Assembly: GCF_037975245.1 (NCBI RefSeq)
Contig: NC_092573.1
Span: forward strand, 8,834,501-8,898,500
DNA from: Apostichopus japonicus
Taxonomy: Eukaryota; Echinodermata; Holothuroidea; Aspidochirotida; Stichopodidae
Reading direction: 5' to 3'
Length of the DNA stretch: 64,000 nt
In this document: piece by piece, positions 1-11,216 of the stretch
Numbering within the stretch: the stretch's first letter is position 1
Layout: each line of letters starts with the position of its first letter
The notes under the pieces: model-generated
Database searches by the model: none
The model's input: the letters and a program-made list of their open reading frames with translations, nothing else
Told to the model about the DNA's origin: nothing
Position numbers and translations under genes: made by a program

Positions 1-58
1 GACATTGTGTGAATGAAAAGGACAATTACCCGTTCTTCGAGTTCTTTAAGGAAAATCT
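1..58 (+). CDS. Possible upstream SAM-domain exon, partial at window edge
   Basis: One frame is open through to a good donor (GTAAGT at 59) and ends in a stretch reading YPFFEFFKEN, which looks like the middle of a SAM domain just before the 'NEIDLESF' segment encoded at 999. If it is spliced directly to the exon at 999 the phases do not match (two leftover bases here, one needed there). The join is therefore unproven, and the exon is left out of the gene model. Either a different splice site is used or the stretch is decayed. Confidence 0.3.
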
Positions 59-628
59 GTAAGTTTAAAAATAAATCATGTACTTATTTGAAAACTGTTA
101 AGTATTGTGAGTTGCTACAGTATTTCAATTCCCAATCAGTTTTCATCCTGTATGGCCTAGTCTGTTCCTCGATTTGATGTAAACATTTCTTTATTAAACT
201 ATCTAATTAGCAGCACAAATATAGTGTTTAGATTACATTGATAAATTGGCAAAATCCGTCAAAATCCAAACCTACTATGTACAGCAGTTTCGCTGTTGTA
301 CATCTAGCCTCAAAAGCGCAGCACAATAGGTACAGTGTAATCAAATAGAACTTGCATATTAAACTGAGACTGCTCTGTTTCATTGTTATGAATCTGCTGT
401 GCGGCAAATAGTAACACGTACAATACTACAATAGCTGTAGGTTGGTTACGCGCAAAGTATGTTGGCGATTGTAGGCCTATGTAGGCTAACTATATGAACA
501 GATGCATTATGAAAGTTTGTTATTGTAGTTTGCATGACTATCATGATAATAAGATTGGTTTTTGGAAAATTATAAGAAACTATTAAAAGTAGAATTTTGA
601 ATTTTCTATCAGGAATAGGCCTCTACGG

Positions 629-741
629 TAGAGATTTGCCCGCACCAAATGGATATAAAGTGCCGGGCGGGATTTTTTAATTATTGCCAGGCGGAAATTC
701 CTAGGGCTGGGTGGAGCCGCCCGACAGGGGCACATCTCTAG
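629..741. repeat. Small foldback element (MITE-like)
   Basis: The left end TAGAGATTTGCCC (629-641) and the right end GGGGCACATCTCTA (727-740) are near reverse complements. The inside is GC-rich compared with its surroundings and has a second weaker inverted match (GCCGGGCGG / CCGCCCG). This looks like a short non-autonomous DNA element. No clear target-site duplication was found. Confidence 0.4.
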
Positions 742-998
742 AAAAAAAATGGACAGCTGACAAGTTTGCTTGTTTTGATTTTTTATTCAGGAGTTGGCTT
801 GTGCTCTGTTAGTATTTACAGGAATGGTGGTCTATGTTTTCTTTAATTTGCATTCAGTTGGTCTTTTAAAGCCACCTAGGTTACCAATTTCAAACATTGG
901 TCAGTAGTTTTCTCAAATTGTTTTGATCACAATATTCACATAAATATAAATAGGTTTTAAAGTAATAATTGTTTTTTACTTGTTTGTTGTTCTTTCAG

Positions 999-1108
999 AC
1001 AATGAGATCGACCTTGAATCATTCAAACTTCTTGATGAAACTTCACTGAAAGAGCTGATTCCAAAAGTTGGGCTCCGTGTCAAGTTTGCCTACAGATTGA
1101 AAAGCTAT
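999..1108 (+). CDS. SAM C-terminal half exon of the SAMD3-like gene
   Basis: The acceptor is TTCTTTCAG at 990-998 and the donor TAT|GTTAGT at 1108/1109. The exon encodes NEIDLESFKLLDETSLKEL followed by IPKVGLRVKFAYRLKSY, matching SAM helices 3-5 (the EID-LL-L-E-LKEL pattern). The reading frame stays open past the donor to a TAA at 1136-1138, so an intron-retaining short form is conceivable. Confidence 0.75.
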
Positions 1109-4100
1109 GTTAGTATTATGACCACTGTTTCTGCATAAAATTACTTTACTACTTATAGTTACTATCATGTTATTAGTATGCTTCAAGTGTCTGGCTACAT
1201 TACAAGTGGCAAGTGTAGAAGCTCTGCTTGGTCATTTAAAATACATACATGGCATTCATTCCGGAACTGGAACAAAACTAGTGTGCATGCAGGACAACTG
1301 CTATGCAACTTTTAACAAAGTATTTTGCTTCAAAAGGCATCTTTTAGAAATTCATTGCAGAGAAGAGACAAATGTTTCAAATTGTCATGGTGAAGTACAT
1401 GCAATCGTTGCTGGTACTGGTCAACCAGAAATGCCTGCTGTTTGCAACATTGAGGACAGTTCAGGTGGGGATAATGATATAGGTGACATGGATCTTGATG
1501 AGCAGATTGAAGAAGACATGGATGTTGATGTTATTAGTGATGCAATAATTACCTTTATTGCAACACTTAAATCATACAATAGCATTCCCTACTCTGCATC
1601 AAATGAAATAGTGAATCAAGTTAGAGAGTTGTTGAAAACAGTTGTGATGACACTTAAAAAGAAAACAGAGAAAAAACTGAAAGCATTTCAAACTGAGTTA
1701 GGATGGAAAGACAACCAAGTCCAAGAAATACTGAATTGTTTTCAAGGCATGGATCTATTTGCAGAGCTTTCTTCTGAGTACAAGCAAATTAAATATTTGA
1801 AATTGAAGAATGCACTAGTGCTGCCAGAAGAGAAAATAATTGGCCAAAATTTTCAATCTGAAGTCAATAGGAATGATGGAGTGGCCATGCAAGTACTAAA
1901 AAATGACACATACCAATATGTTCCTCTTTCAAAGCTACTTAAAAGAATTTTGGAGCAACCAGGTGTAATGCCTTTGATTTTACAGCAGTGCATTACCCCC
2001 ATACCAGGGGAAATAGCAACCTTCCTAGATGGCAAATTGGTGAAGAAGCAACCACCCATTGGGGACAATAATTGCCCTGAAATCAAATTGCTTTTGTATA
2101 GTGATGAGTTCGAAACTGCTAATCCTCTTGGATCTAAAAAATGCATGCATAAACTTTGTGCCTTCTACATAAACATTTTGAACTTGCCACAGGATCTCCA
2201 ATGTAATCTGAACAATATACACTTACTTGCTCTTGTAAAATCAGCCATTCTTTCTGAATATGGAATGGATACAGTATTGTACCAAATCAAGGAAGATCTC
2301 CATGTTCTATATGAGCATGGTTTAGAATTGAATTGTCCTGACTATGCAGGTATTGTTAAACCCAAATTATTTCAGGTAATTGGTGATAATCTTGGACTCC
2401 ATAACATGCTTGGTTTTGCTGGTAGTTTTTCCGCGAACTATTACTGCATTTGTAAAGTTCACCGTATGAGAGCTGAAATTCTGTTACAAGAAGAATGCAA
2501 TCTTCTCAGAAACAAGATTAGTTATGAAACAGACATAGCAGAGAACAACTTAAGTACAACTGGACTGTCTAGATCTTCAGTTTTAAATGAACTACCTTAT
2601 TATCATGTATTGGAAAATGCATCTGTAGATGTTATGCATGACATTTTTGAGGGAATTGCTCCTCTCGAAGTTAAGCTGATTCTCAAGCAACTTATTGACA
2701 ATGGTTCTTTCACTCTTGAAGAAATCAATGAAAGAATATCCTCTTTCAGTTATGGCTTCACCGATAAAAGAAATCAGCCAACTTTAATTCACCAAAATTC
2801 TCTCAGAAATCCCAGCGGATCAAGTGGTCAAACTGCATCACAAATGATGTGCCTTGTGTTTACCTTACCTCTTATTATTGGTGACAAGGTTATGGTGGAT
2901 AGTGATGTGTGGGAATTATTGCTGATGCTTCTTGATATTATAAAATTAGTAATGTCAAGAACTGTAAGTGAAGAGGAAACATTTCATCTCAGTTCTCTTA
3001 TCAGGGATCATCATGGTCTTTATCTTAGGTTATTTCCAGATAGGCATTTAATCCCGAAACATCATTTTCTTTTGCACTATCCACACTGCATTAGGCTCCT
3101 TGGCCCTCTCCAACAGTACAGTTCAATGCGCTTTGAAGCTAAACATAAGCAACTGAAACTATTTGCTAAGGTTTCAAATAACTTTAGAAATATTGCTAAA
3201 ACGTTAGCCTACAAGTACCAGGTTGCGCATGGTTTCAACCTTTTGTTAAAGCCGCATATCAGGGATACTCAGAGTATGGCAATTTATGGTCAATCTGTTG
3301 TTGATTTAGACTTGTGTGAAAATGGGGACTATTTGCAGAAAATGTTGGGTATTCCAAGCAATGGTGATAACCATTTGCTGTTGTCTGTTAATTGTGTTGC
3401 ATTTCATAGCTATGAATTCAGGAAAGGTGTCATTATTGTGACTGGTGTAAAAGACTCTGAGCCTGAATTTGCTCAAATTGACAAATTGTTTGTTTTGGAA
3501 GGAAAGGTTGTATTATTGCTAGATATTTGGGAAACACAATACTTTTATAGGCATTACCATGCCTATGCAGTGCTTCCGTCAACTGAGCAAAAAGTAATGG
3601 AGTTTGACAAAGTAAGGTCACAAAGGCCATTACATGTTTCAAAATCTAACAAAGTTGGAGACAACTTGTATTACATCATAACCCGTTCAAACAATTTTAG
3701 TTAATTTTATATGCTTTAGAATCATTACACATCATAGTAGCAATAAGCTGTTGTAAATAGGTTGTAGAATACATATGATTGTGATTTCAATTTCATTAAA
3801 TGAAAACCACTGCAGATCGTTGCTCAGTGACTTCATAATCTTCATTGACTTTGGCCATCCTACTGGCTTTGGTTGTCCTACAGTAGTATCCAACCCTCCG
3901 GAAATTATTAACGTGGGTCAATTGATGGGTTAACTTCACTGCTGTACACAGGTGGATTCAAACACGACTAGTAATGACTGTAATGCAGCTTTCTATGTGA
4001 AACCTAGCAGTGAAGATGATATCACAATTGAAATGGGACCCCCAAGTACTTCAATGCCTGATGGTACAAAAGTTCCGCATTCCCCAGGATCTAGAACAAC

Positions 4101-7100
4101 AGATCCTGTATCCAGTGAAGAAAGTCCTTCAGGAGAGTCTTCAAGTTCTGCTTCATCAGATGGATTCCAGCCACGAATATACTTTGTAAGTTATAAAATT
4201 GAGCAGTTCTGCATTATTGCATGCTGTGTCTTTACTCTTGCCAAATCATACTTGGTAAACATGATCAGTGCCTTTTCAATTTGGCCAATGTTTAGCAAAG
4301 TGTCAATAATCTCACCAACAAAAAGCTCGTTGGGACAACCAAGCTGTTTTTTAAAATGAGACAATGAAAATGGTACTCAGTAGTGATTGTTCTCTTGTAA
4401 TTGTTGACAATTGAATGTTCAATGACTTAGGTGATGTCTAGGTTGTAACTAAGATTGTCATTGATTGGGTCATGCTTCATTTGCCACGTAATTCATTCAT
4501 GCTGATTCATGAATATATTTAACATCCTTACTTCAAATTGTTCAAAGAGATGCTTTTGTATTGTAGATTTCAAACATAAATATAGAAAGGGTATTTTAAA
4601 GTCTGTCAGATAGCCATTTCAACTTCTGCAATATGGTACTGTTCAGATCTTTTTTTATAGGCCAAAACTTTAATGGTGTATGTCTTATCATTTCAGGATG
4701 TAATAAACATATTAAAGCTGAGTGCAAGGGGTCAGTCAGTGATAACAAGTATTAGAAAAGATGGATTGCTTACCCCAAGCAACAGGAGAATTCTTGTGGC
4801 TTCCTGTGTAGCTGAGCTGGTGCTTCGTTTTGGTCACAAGTAAGTATTATCCATACATTTTCATACAATTTGATGTCGTTACAATGTAATGTTAATTTTA
4901 GCACCCAAGACTAGTACCTGCCTCAAGACAAGATCTGCATGGTCTGGGTCTTAAGTTTCCTTGTGCAGGTCTGAGTCTCAGACCTCAATGAATGTCATGG
5001 TTAACCAGTGTCGAGTAACTCATATCTGCAGCTAGATAAGCCTGATTTCAGACCGCTGTGACTTCAACAAATCAGTTACTTGTAACTCAGAAGGAGAAAC
5101 CAAATTGACCTGGATGAGATTAGTCAACTTGGTAAAACTGAGGCAGGAGCATGGTGTGACAATTAACAAATCAGTGTTAAACAATGAAGATGGTGAACTC
5201 GTTTATTTTGGAATTATAGCTATACGTGACTACGTGTAAGTGCAAAAGACGTAGTAGATATGAATGCTTTAACTAGTAGATATGAATGCCTTAACTTCCA
5301 GAAGAAGTTGCCTAGTAGAATAGTTAAGCTTAACTCAGATATGATTCTGGACTTGATTTAATTTTCTGTGGACTTAGACTTGAACTCTGATTCGAAAAGT
5401 CTTGGACTGGGACTTCTTGATTCGGACTTGAACTGGACGTGGACTTGGATCTACTGGGCTCAATGTACAACATACAGTTTAAACAGTATTTTGCCTTAAG
5501 TGTGATTCGGGGGCATTTGTCAGGCACTAGGGAATCTGATCACATCCAAAGTTATTTGTCCTTTTTAAGAGGTAAGAGGATTTTGCTTTAGTGGCTTTAT
5601 TGCATGCTTTATTAGAGTCTATGTGGTTATTAATTCCAATGCCTTTGAAGTATTCTCCAAACAACTGTCACCTCATGATTATAGGCCTTCAGCATGTACA
5701 GCAGAAACGATAAAAAGAAGAGCAGCTTAGGCTGGTGAAATTTGCTCTGGGCTAGGGCTTTGAAACATACACCGTTCCCATGGGGCAATACCTCGAACAC
5801 CAATCACTTACGTCTATATTCCTACATGGTGAAAAACAGGTCCAAGCATCTCAACTATTTTTATGTAACTATGTTGTTTTAAATATACAGGCCATCATCA
5901 TTCCAGAAGGAGTCTCTGGCAAAGGCAGTAGTGGTTGCATTTCCATGCTTGAAGGACTCAAGAGGCAGAGGACATGTTAGTGCCAGTATTTTATCTTCAT
6001 ATTTTTACTTTCTGAATAACTGTTGGTAGTGCCTTATTTTTGTACTGGTGAATGGATTTTCATTCCCTTGAAGACTAATGAAAAATCCATTGTTGTGATC
6101 AGACATTTTCATCTGAGTTGGCTGAGGGGGCCAATGGATGTGTGTGTGTGGGGGGGGGGGCAGTAGTTAGGAGAGTGCCACTATCTGTTGGTGCATATTG
6201 TACCCCCTGTGCTGGATTTGCCATAGGAAATATCCAAATAGACTCAAATTTTGCACCAAATGTGAGCATACTTACAAAACATCAAGTAATATTTGATAAC
6301 CAGTGTCAAGTAAAAAGGGAATTATTGTAGTAAACACATTATTGCAGAATGTTTAACTTTTTGAAGGGATTGGGACAGTTAATTGTGAAATTGGTGGTAT
6401 TTCATTTTGCAGGAGGCATTTTACACTAAAGGCACCAGTGGGAGACCAGCGAGCGGTTGGTTGGAAGAGCATCTTAAATACAGTAGAAAACGAGTGAAGA
6501 AATACAGCACAACTGAAGAAGCAACATCACCAGAAGGCAAGCATGATACTGATGAAGACACTGGTGAGTGTGAAACACTTGAGTAACTTAGTCAACAATG
6601 AATTGAAGGGCCCCTCACCAGTGGAGGGTAGGGGTGGGGGAATAAAGAAAGAACCTTGACAAGAAAGCATCATTGTGTAGCAAACTTGGGAAGTTCCATA
6701 GGTTTATGAAAGGTTTTGAACCCCTTGGGCTATAGGAGCTGTTAGGGAGTGTAGAGAATGAGAAAATTCACCCGCACTAGGCAGTTGAACATTTTCTAAA
6801 TGTTTTGTTTTTATTCTCTTGGTAGATGGAGGGGGGTTCCAATTGGCTGGTCAATTTTTAGTGAACTTGTTGATATGTAAGGAAAGATTCATTGTGCTTC
6901 AAGAATAATGTTTCACACCAACACAGTTTTTAATCCTGATGTTGATGTGTAAGGGTGGGGTGGAGGGGTTCAAAGTGGACTTGGGGATTTGAATCTTGGC
7001 ACTCCATTAATGTTTGGAAAAAGCCCGGATGAATGAGCAAATAGGAGTAACCTGGTAGTGGGGTGTTAATACAAGAAAAAGTTTGTGCATTGAATTTCAC

Positions 7101-9433
7101 TACATTCAGATCACATTGCTGTCTTCAAAAAGTAGAGTGACAATAAGAAATGCTTTCCTCAACCAATAGTATCTGTCAATTTCGGTGCTTACATTAAGTT
7201 TCATCACAACTTAGTTTTATAGGTTCGAAGTAAAGAGAAGCATATGCATTCATAGTGGCTTAAGTGTGTGTGTATGCTTGAGTATATGCATGTGTGTATG
7301 TGCTCAAGAGTAGAAGCTATCAGATCTAATGTTTAGTTGTAGGTGGACCATAGAACCCTATTATTACCTAATTGAAACTGCTATGCATTTTTGCATTCTG
7401 ATTTCAGCTGATTCTGTGTCTGAGGAGGACACCCAAAAGATGAAGACGTGGCTTCAACATAATGAGCAGCCACGTGCTACTATGGAAGAGTACATGCTAA
7501 AGACAGCAAAGAGAAGACAGAGGTTGATCAAATCAAGAGGCTTCAAAGAAGCTCTTGTGGAGTATCCAAAGATACTACTTCCAGGCATGGTAAGTATTGA
7601 AAAATCAGCATATTGTAAATGCTACTAGGATGAATGGATTTGTTCATTAATTTCTACCTCTGCAGCTTATCTTTATTGATCTTGTTTCTCAATGCCTTTT
7701 TGCATTGGGTCTTTCTAGTAGTTCTGTGTGATTGACATTGCACTAACCTCAGCATTACGTCAGTGCAATCAGTGATTTACCAAATTATTTCCCATTCCAT
7801 TCTCCAAATGCTCTCCTTTAGTGAATAGTTTTCTTTACTCTCCCATCTTAATGTATATACAGATTGAACAAGATTTCAAGGTACTTCAACCAGAGTCAGC
7901 AGAAAAATTGTATGAGAAGTGGCCAGCTGTCTGCCCGGTTATTTTATCATATACAGAAAAGAACTTTCCAGGATGGATGAAAGAACTTCCTTGGGACTGC
8001 AAACTTTGTAAGTTGGATTAAGCATCACAAACCAGTAAAACAGTTTTGTGTTATGTTACCAAAGGAGAAAAATTTAGACAAACAGCTTTTGACTAATAGT
8101 ATGAAGTATGTGTGTGTATGTGTGTGAGAAGAAGGATGTGATTTTAATAATGTCTATATTACCAATTGTAAAACCTTGGTAAATTCAAGGTTCATATGAC
8201 ACAGACAGGAGACACACACATTGAGCAATTCCCTTAATCAACTGCCTTTGACTTCTGTTTCAGCATATATTTTTCACCCCTAAAATTTTAGGTATCCCAT
8301 CCCTGCAGTAAAATGGAAATGGCAACCCATGATTTAGGGCAGTGCACTCACGAGGGGTTTATGCAACTATTTTTAAAACCCTGCAAGTTCGTATAACAGT
8401 CTTAATGTACATTTTTATTTTCTGCGTTTCGACAGTGACAGAAGAGGAACTTGGATTTTTCGCTCTGCCATATATATTTCAGAGTAGGCACAAGAGAAAG
8501 AAGGGCAGAGGATCTATGTCAGTGTCTGCCGGTGTAAAGGCATTCATAGACATCCGATCTGTAAGTATTGAATATTCATTCAGTTCATAGATGATGTAGG
8601 CTGGATATTTATACATATCTGTTGGCACCCTATGACCATATGAACCTACACTTGTGATATGCCACAAAATGTTGTTAAACCAAGATTTATCTTCAGACTG
8701 GTCCAGTATATCCCATACCCACAATATTTATAGCATTATTTTTTATTACACAGTTAGTAGATATTGATATGTCAAAGTCAACATCACAAGCTTTTTCAGA
8801 TCTTTGATGGTATCATCGGTCAACAGGGGATATCATGAATTTTGGTGTCAAAAAATGTTTAGTATTGTCAATGTTTTTCTTTACAGTGATGTCTACTCAG
8901 TTGCCAATATCAGTAAGCAATTTGTCTGATATGCATTCATTTATGCTAATAACAAAACTTTATTATAGATATTGTGAAATAAATTATTGGCCAACACTTT
9001 TTCCATCCTTATATCTGCCATAAGTCTGTTTGTCCATCTGTCTGTTGATCAGCTGTGTCTCTCTTTCAGTCAGCATTTATGTGAATGATTTATACATCCT
9101 TTATCATTACAGAACGTGACAAACATCAAGTCCTTTTGTGGAGATATAGATGAAACGGTACATCCACAGCCATTTACTGTAGTTCTTTGGGACTTAAAGC
9201 AGAAGTCTCGTCAATTTTTTGTGCTGATTGAGAGAAAGCCTCTTCCTGCAACCTCACTGCTGAAAGCCATTGACACATGCTTCAAGATGCACTTTGTGTT
9301 CGATATTGAGTATCAGCCTGACTGTGAGGCATCATGGCAATTTCTGCAAAGCATTATTTATGAGTTGAACACAGCTATCACAAAGGAAATAAGCTCTGTG
9401 AAGGCTTTCCGTGCCTATTACAACTCAATGTAA
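999..9433 (+). CDS. SAM-domain protein, SAMD3-like, nine exons, 5' incomplete
   Basis: This gene model rests on splice sites and reading phase. Exons: 999-1108, 3952-4185, 4697-4839, 5891-5975, 6413-6563, 7408-7589, 7863-8007, 8436-8560, 9113-9433 (stop TAA). Every junction is GT-AG and the frame stays open for 497 residues. Exon 1 encodes the end of a SAM domain (NEIDLESF, LKELIP, KVGLRVKF). Exon 2 is a Ser/Thr/Pro-rich linker. Exons 3-5 read as a conserved block (DVINILKLSARGQ, GRPASGWLEEHL), and exons 6-7 add KMKTWLQHN and LYEKWPAVCP. Exon 8 has a basic patch (HKRKKGRG). The last exon holds a conserved C-terminal domain (QPFTVVLWDL, FVLIERKPL, FVFDIEYQPDC). This architecture matches the many animal 'sterile alpha motif domain-containing protein 3-like' predictions, whose biochemical role is unknown. 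The 2.8 kb first intron contains a complete transposase-like ORF. The true start lies left of the window. Confidence 0.8.
1167..3704 (+). CDS. C2H2 zinc-finger Tnp2/CMC-like transposase-derived protein, 845 aa
   Basis: This is a single uninterrupted ORF. Residues 5-28 (C5, C8, H23, H28) and 40-63 (C40, C45, H58, H63) form two N-terminal zinc-finger motifs, followed by an acidic stretch (about 100-125). The rest resembles animal CMC/EnSpm (CACTA, Tnp2-type) transposases. YSDEFETANPLGSKK puts a candidate catalytic Asp at D313, DVMHDIFEG gives D488/D492, and LGPL...SMRFEAKHKQLK gives E657, preceded by H-rich HHFLLHYPH. These would be the DDE triad; that assignment is from motif resemblance, not alignment. 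The ATG at 1167 directly precedes the first finger, which supports the start. The ORF sits in an intron of the SAMD3-like gene on the same strand. It may be that gene's partner in a transposon, a domesticated gene, or a recent insertion. No terminal inverted repeats could be defined. Confidence 0.8.
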   Translation: MLLVCFKCLATLQVASVEALLGHLKYIHGIHSGTGTKLVCMQDNCYATFNKVFCFKRHLLEIHCREETNVSNCHGEVHAIVAGTGQPEMPAVCNIEDSSGGDNDIGDMDLDEQIEEDMDVDVISDAIITFIATLKSYNSIPYSASNEIVNQVRELLKTVVMTLKKKTEKKLKAFQTELGWKDNQVQEILNCFQGMDLFAELSSEYKQIKYLKLKNALVLPEEKIIGQNFQSEVNRNDGVAMQVLKNDTYQYVPLSKLLKRILEQPGVMPLILQQCITPIPGEIATFLDGKLVKKQPPIGDNNCPEIKLLLYSDEFETANPLGSKKCMHKLCAFYINILNLPQDLQCNLNNIHLLALVKSAILSEYGMDTVLYQIKEDLHVLYEHGLELNCPDYAGIVKPKLFQVIGDNLGLHNMLGFAGSFSANYYCICKVHRMRAEILLQEECNLLRNKISYETDIAENNLSTTGLSRSSVLNELPYYHVLENASVDVMHDIFEGIAPLEVKLILKQLIDNGSFTLEEINERISSFSYGFTDKRNQPTLIHQNSLRNPSGSSGQTASQMMCLVFTLPLIIGDKVMVDSDVWELLLMLLDIIKLVMSRTVSEEETFHLSSLIRDHHGLYLRLFPDRHLIPKHHFLLHYPHCIRLLGPLQQYSSMRFEAKHKQLKLFAKVSNNFRNIAKTLAYKYQVAHGFNLLLKPHIRDTQSMAIYGQSVVDLDLCENGDYLQKMLGIPSNGDNHLLLSVNCVAFHSYEFRKGVIIVTGVKDSEPEFAQIDKLFVLEGKVVLLLDIWETQYFYRHYHAYAVLPSTEQKVMEFDKVRSQRPLHVSKSNKVGDNLYYIITRSNNFS
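5340..5460. repeat. Degenerate GGACTTG-type minisatellite
   Basis: In an intron of the SAMD3-like gene the words GGACTTG, GACTTGAA and GGACTGGGACTT recur with small changes over about 110 bases. This is a decayed simple repeat with no coding sense. Confidence 0.5.
9113..9433 (+). CDS. Terminal exon of SAMD3-like gene, conserved C-terminal domain
   Basis: The acceptor is ATCATTACAG (9103-9112) and the exon enters in phase 0 as NVTNIKSFCGDIDE. The segment has aromatic and acidic residues typical of the family's C-terminal block (VLWDLKQKSRQFFVLIE, ATSLLKAIDTCFK, EASWQFLQSIIY) and ends FRAYYNSM with TAA at 9431-9433. It is the best conserved-looking part of the gene. Confidence 0.8.
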   Translation, partial: NVTNIKSFCGDIDETVHPQPFTVVLWDLKQKSRQFFVLIERKPLPATSLLKAIDTCFKMHFVFDIEYQPDCEASWQFLQSIIYELNTAITKEISSVKAFRAYYNSM

Positions 9434-10879
9434 GATATTTTACCACCAGCTGCTATTACGTGTAACTGCCTGCATTGATAACCCTGTTCTACTGTGTTGG
9501 TTGTAACTTTTCTGTTGTAAGTTATATAATGGACTTTTGTTTGCTGTAATGATTAAGTTCACTTTTCATGAATATTATGTGTTAGTTGATCACTTTCATC
9601 CAACATGATTTGACTAGTTTGATGGTTAAGATTGAATTGTTTACCTGAATATTATCATTAATATAGCAGTTGATTATGATTGAATAGCTTGATTGTGATA
9701 TTATGTAACATTGTTTATGACTGATTGGTTTGGTTACCATTGCCTTGTTGGTACTGATTTATTATGTAAGCTACATGACTGACTAGTTTGACATCACAAA
9801 TAATATGATAGTTAATTACAATTGATTAGCTTGATCAACAGTTAGCATAAAGATATTTCATGGGTTATTCATTGTAAGTTAGATCAATATAACATGTAAT
9901 TACCATATAATGATTTATTTGTTTAACTACATGAGTGATTCAAGTCTTTGACCATCAGTAATATGGTGGGTTTTGTTGGTCAACATTGTTGTTTATTTGA
10001 TTGGTTTCTTAATTAGTATGGTGTGAAATCATATTGTTGTTAGGTTTTTTGAAGTCCTCAGATAGAGTGGTATTGATAAACTTGTCATTTTGATGAATTC
10101 TATATTTAGGCATAGATACTTTATATGACGTATACAGTATATCATAAGTCATATGACATCAGCAGAGGCTATAAAAACTTTGGTACTCTGCCTGTACATG
10201 AAGGGATTGCAAAGTCAAGAAGCATTTGGATATATAGCTCAATTTCAAAAGCCCTCCATGTATTGTGTTCCAGGCCCTGAGATTTTCCTGACCTAGCATG
10301 CAATGGAAATTTAATTGGAACCATTAAGATATGTTTGTTAAAACTGTGACTTACCATCTACCACCCCCTGAAAAACAAACAGTTATAATAATAACAACAA
10401 CAACGATATTATAGGGTTTATATTAGCTTTTTCAATTAAATAGAGTAGTGAAAGGGATTACCTCACTTTGAACAGGAATTTCATTAAAATCATCAACCTC
10501 TTGCCATGTTAGTCAAAGATTTCAGGCCTGGTTTACTTGCAAACTCTACAAAATTTACAGGCTATATTTTACAGTACGGTATGATAACAATTTCTATTTT
10601 TTTGGTATCACACTTTTGCCTGTTCAATTTAAACCCAAGTGATAAATTCTTTTGGGGAATGTTTATGTAATCATATTATATATGTGCAGATAAACTTAAA
10701 ACTTATATCACAAGATAGAAAACAAAAGAATAAGTAACTGCAAGAGAAATTGTATAAATTGCCAAATGTTGCTTAAGAGAAAGTGAAATATAAAGCAGTT
10801 TGCGAATCAGAAACTTACTTTGGTCTATTCTGTGATTTGATTTGCATGTTTGTTATTGTTGTATAATCTAAAAATCAAC
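9434..10879. other. Intergenic, no gene seen
   Basis: AT-rich DNA with no ORF of coding character. Between about 9600 and 9850 the phrase TGACTAGTTTGA followed by GATTAGCTTGAT-like words recurs at roughly 170 base spacing, suggesting a decayed tandem repeat. A short (AAC)n run lies near 10390. Confidence 0.5.
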
Positions 10880-11216
10880 TGTAGCAAAAAGTGACCAACA
10901 TTGGAGAATATAATAGTGCTAGAAATTGGGGAAACATAGCACGTAAGAATTATTAGCACTTTTTGCTGAACTGTGTTTAGCACAGGTTTTTCCTAAACTT
11001 TTTGGTAAAAATTTTCATAAATATTGGGTAAATGTGACATTGCCCATAGTTTAGCAACTCAAGTTTTGCCCAATTTTTAAGAAAAATGTTACCCAAAAGT
11101 TTAGGAAAAACCTGTGCTAAACACAGTTAAGCAAAAAATGCTAAAAAAGTTTCACGTGCTATGTTTCCCCAATTTCTAGTAATTATATTCTTCAATGTTG
11201 GGCAATTTTTGCTACA
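10880..11216. mobile_element. Palindromic foldback MITE, about 337 bp
   Basis: The ends TGTAGCAAAAA (10880-10890) and TTTTTGCTACA (11206-11216) are exact inverse complements. Pairing continues inward along most of both arms: CTAGAAATTGGGGAAACATA near 10919 against TATGTTTCCCCAATTTCTAG near 11160, and GTGTTTAGCACAGG against CCTGTGCTAAACAC. Only about 60-80 central bases are unpaired. The element has no coding capacity. This is a typical non-autonomous DNA transposon or snap-back repeat. No convincing target-site duplication was found. Confidence 0.8.

Noticed and set aside
8888-8913. Possible 26 base micro-exon (TTTACAG acceptor, CA|GTAAGC donor) in the SAMD3-like gene
   Set aside because: Its length is not a multiple of three, while the exons on either side join in phase 0 without it.
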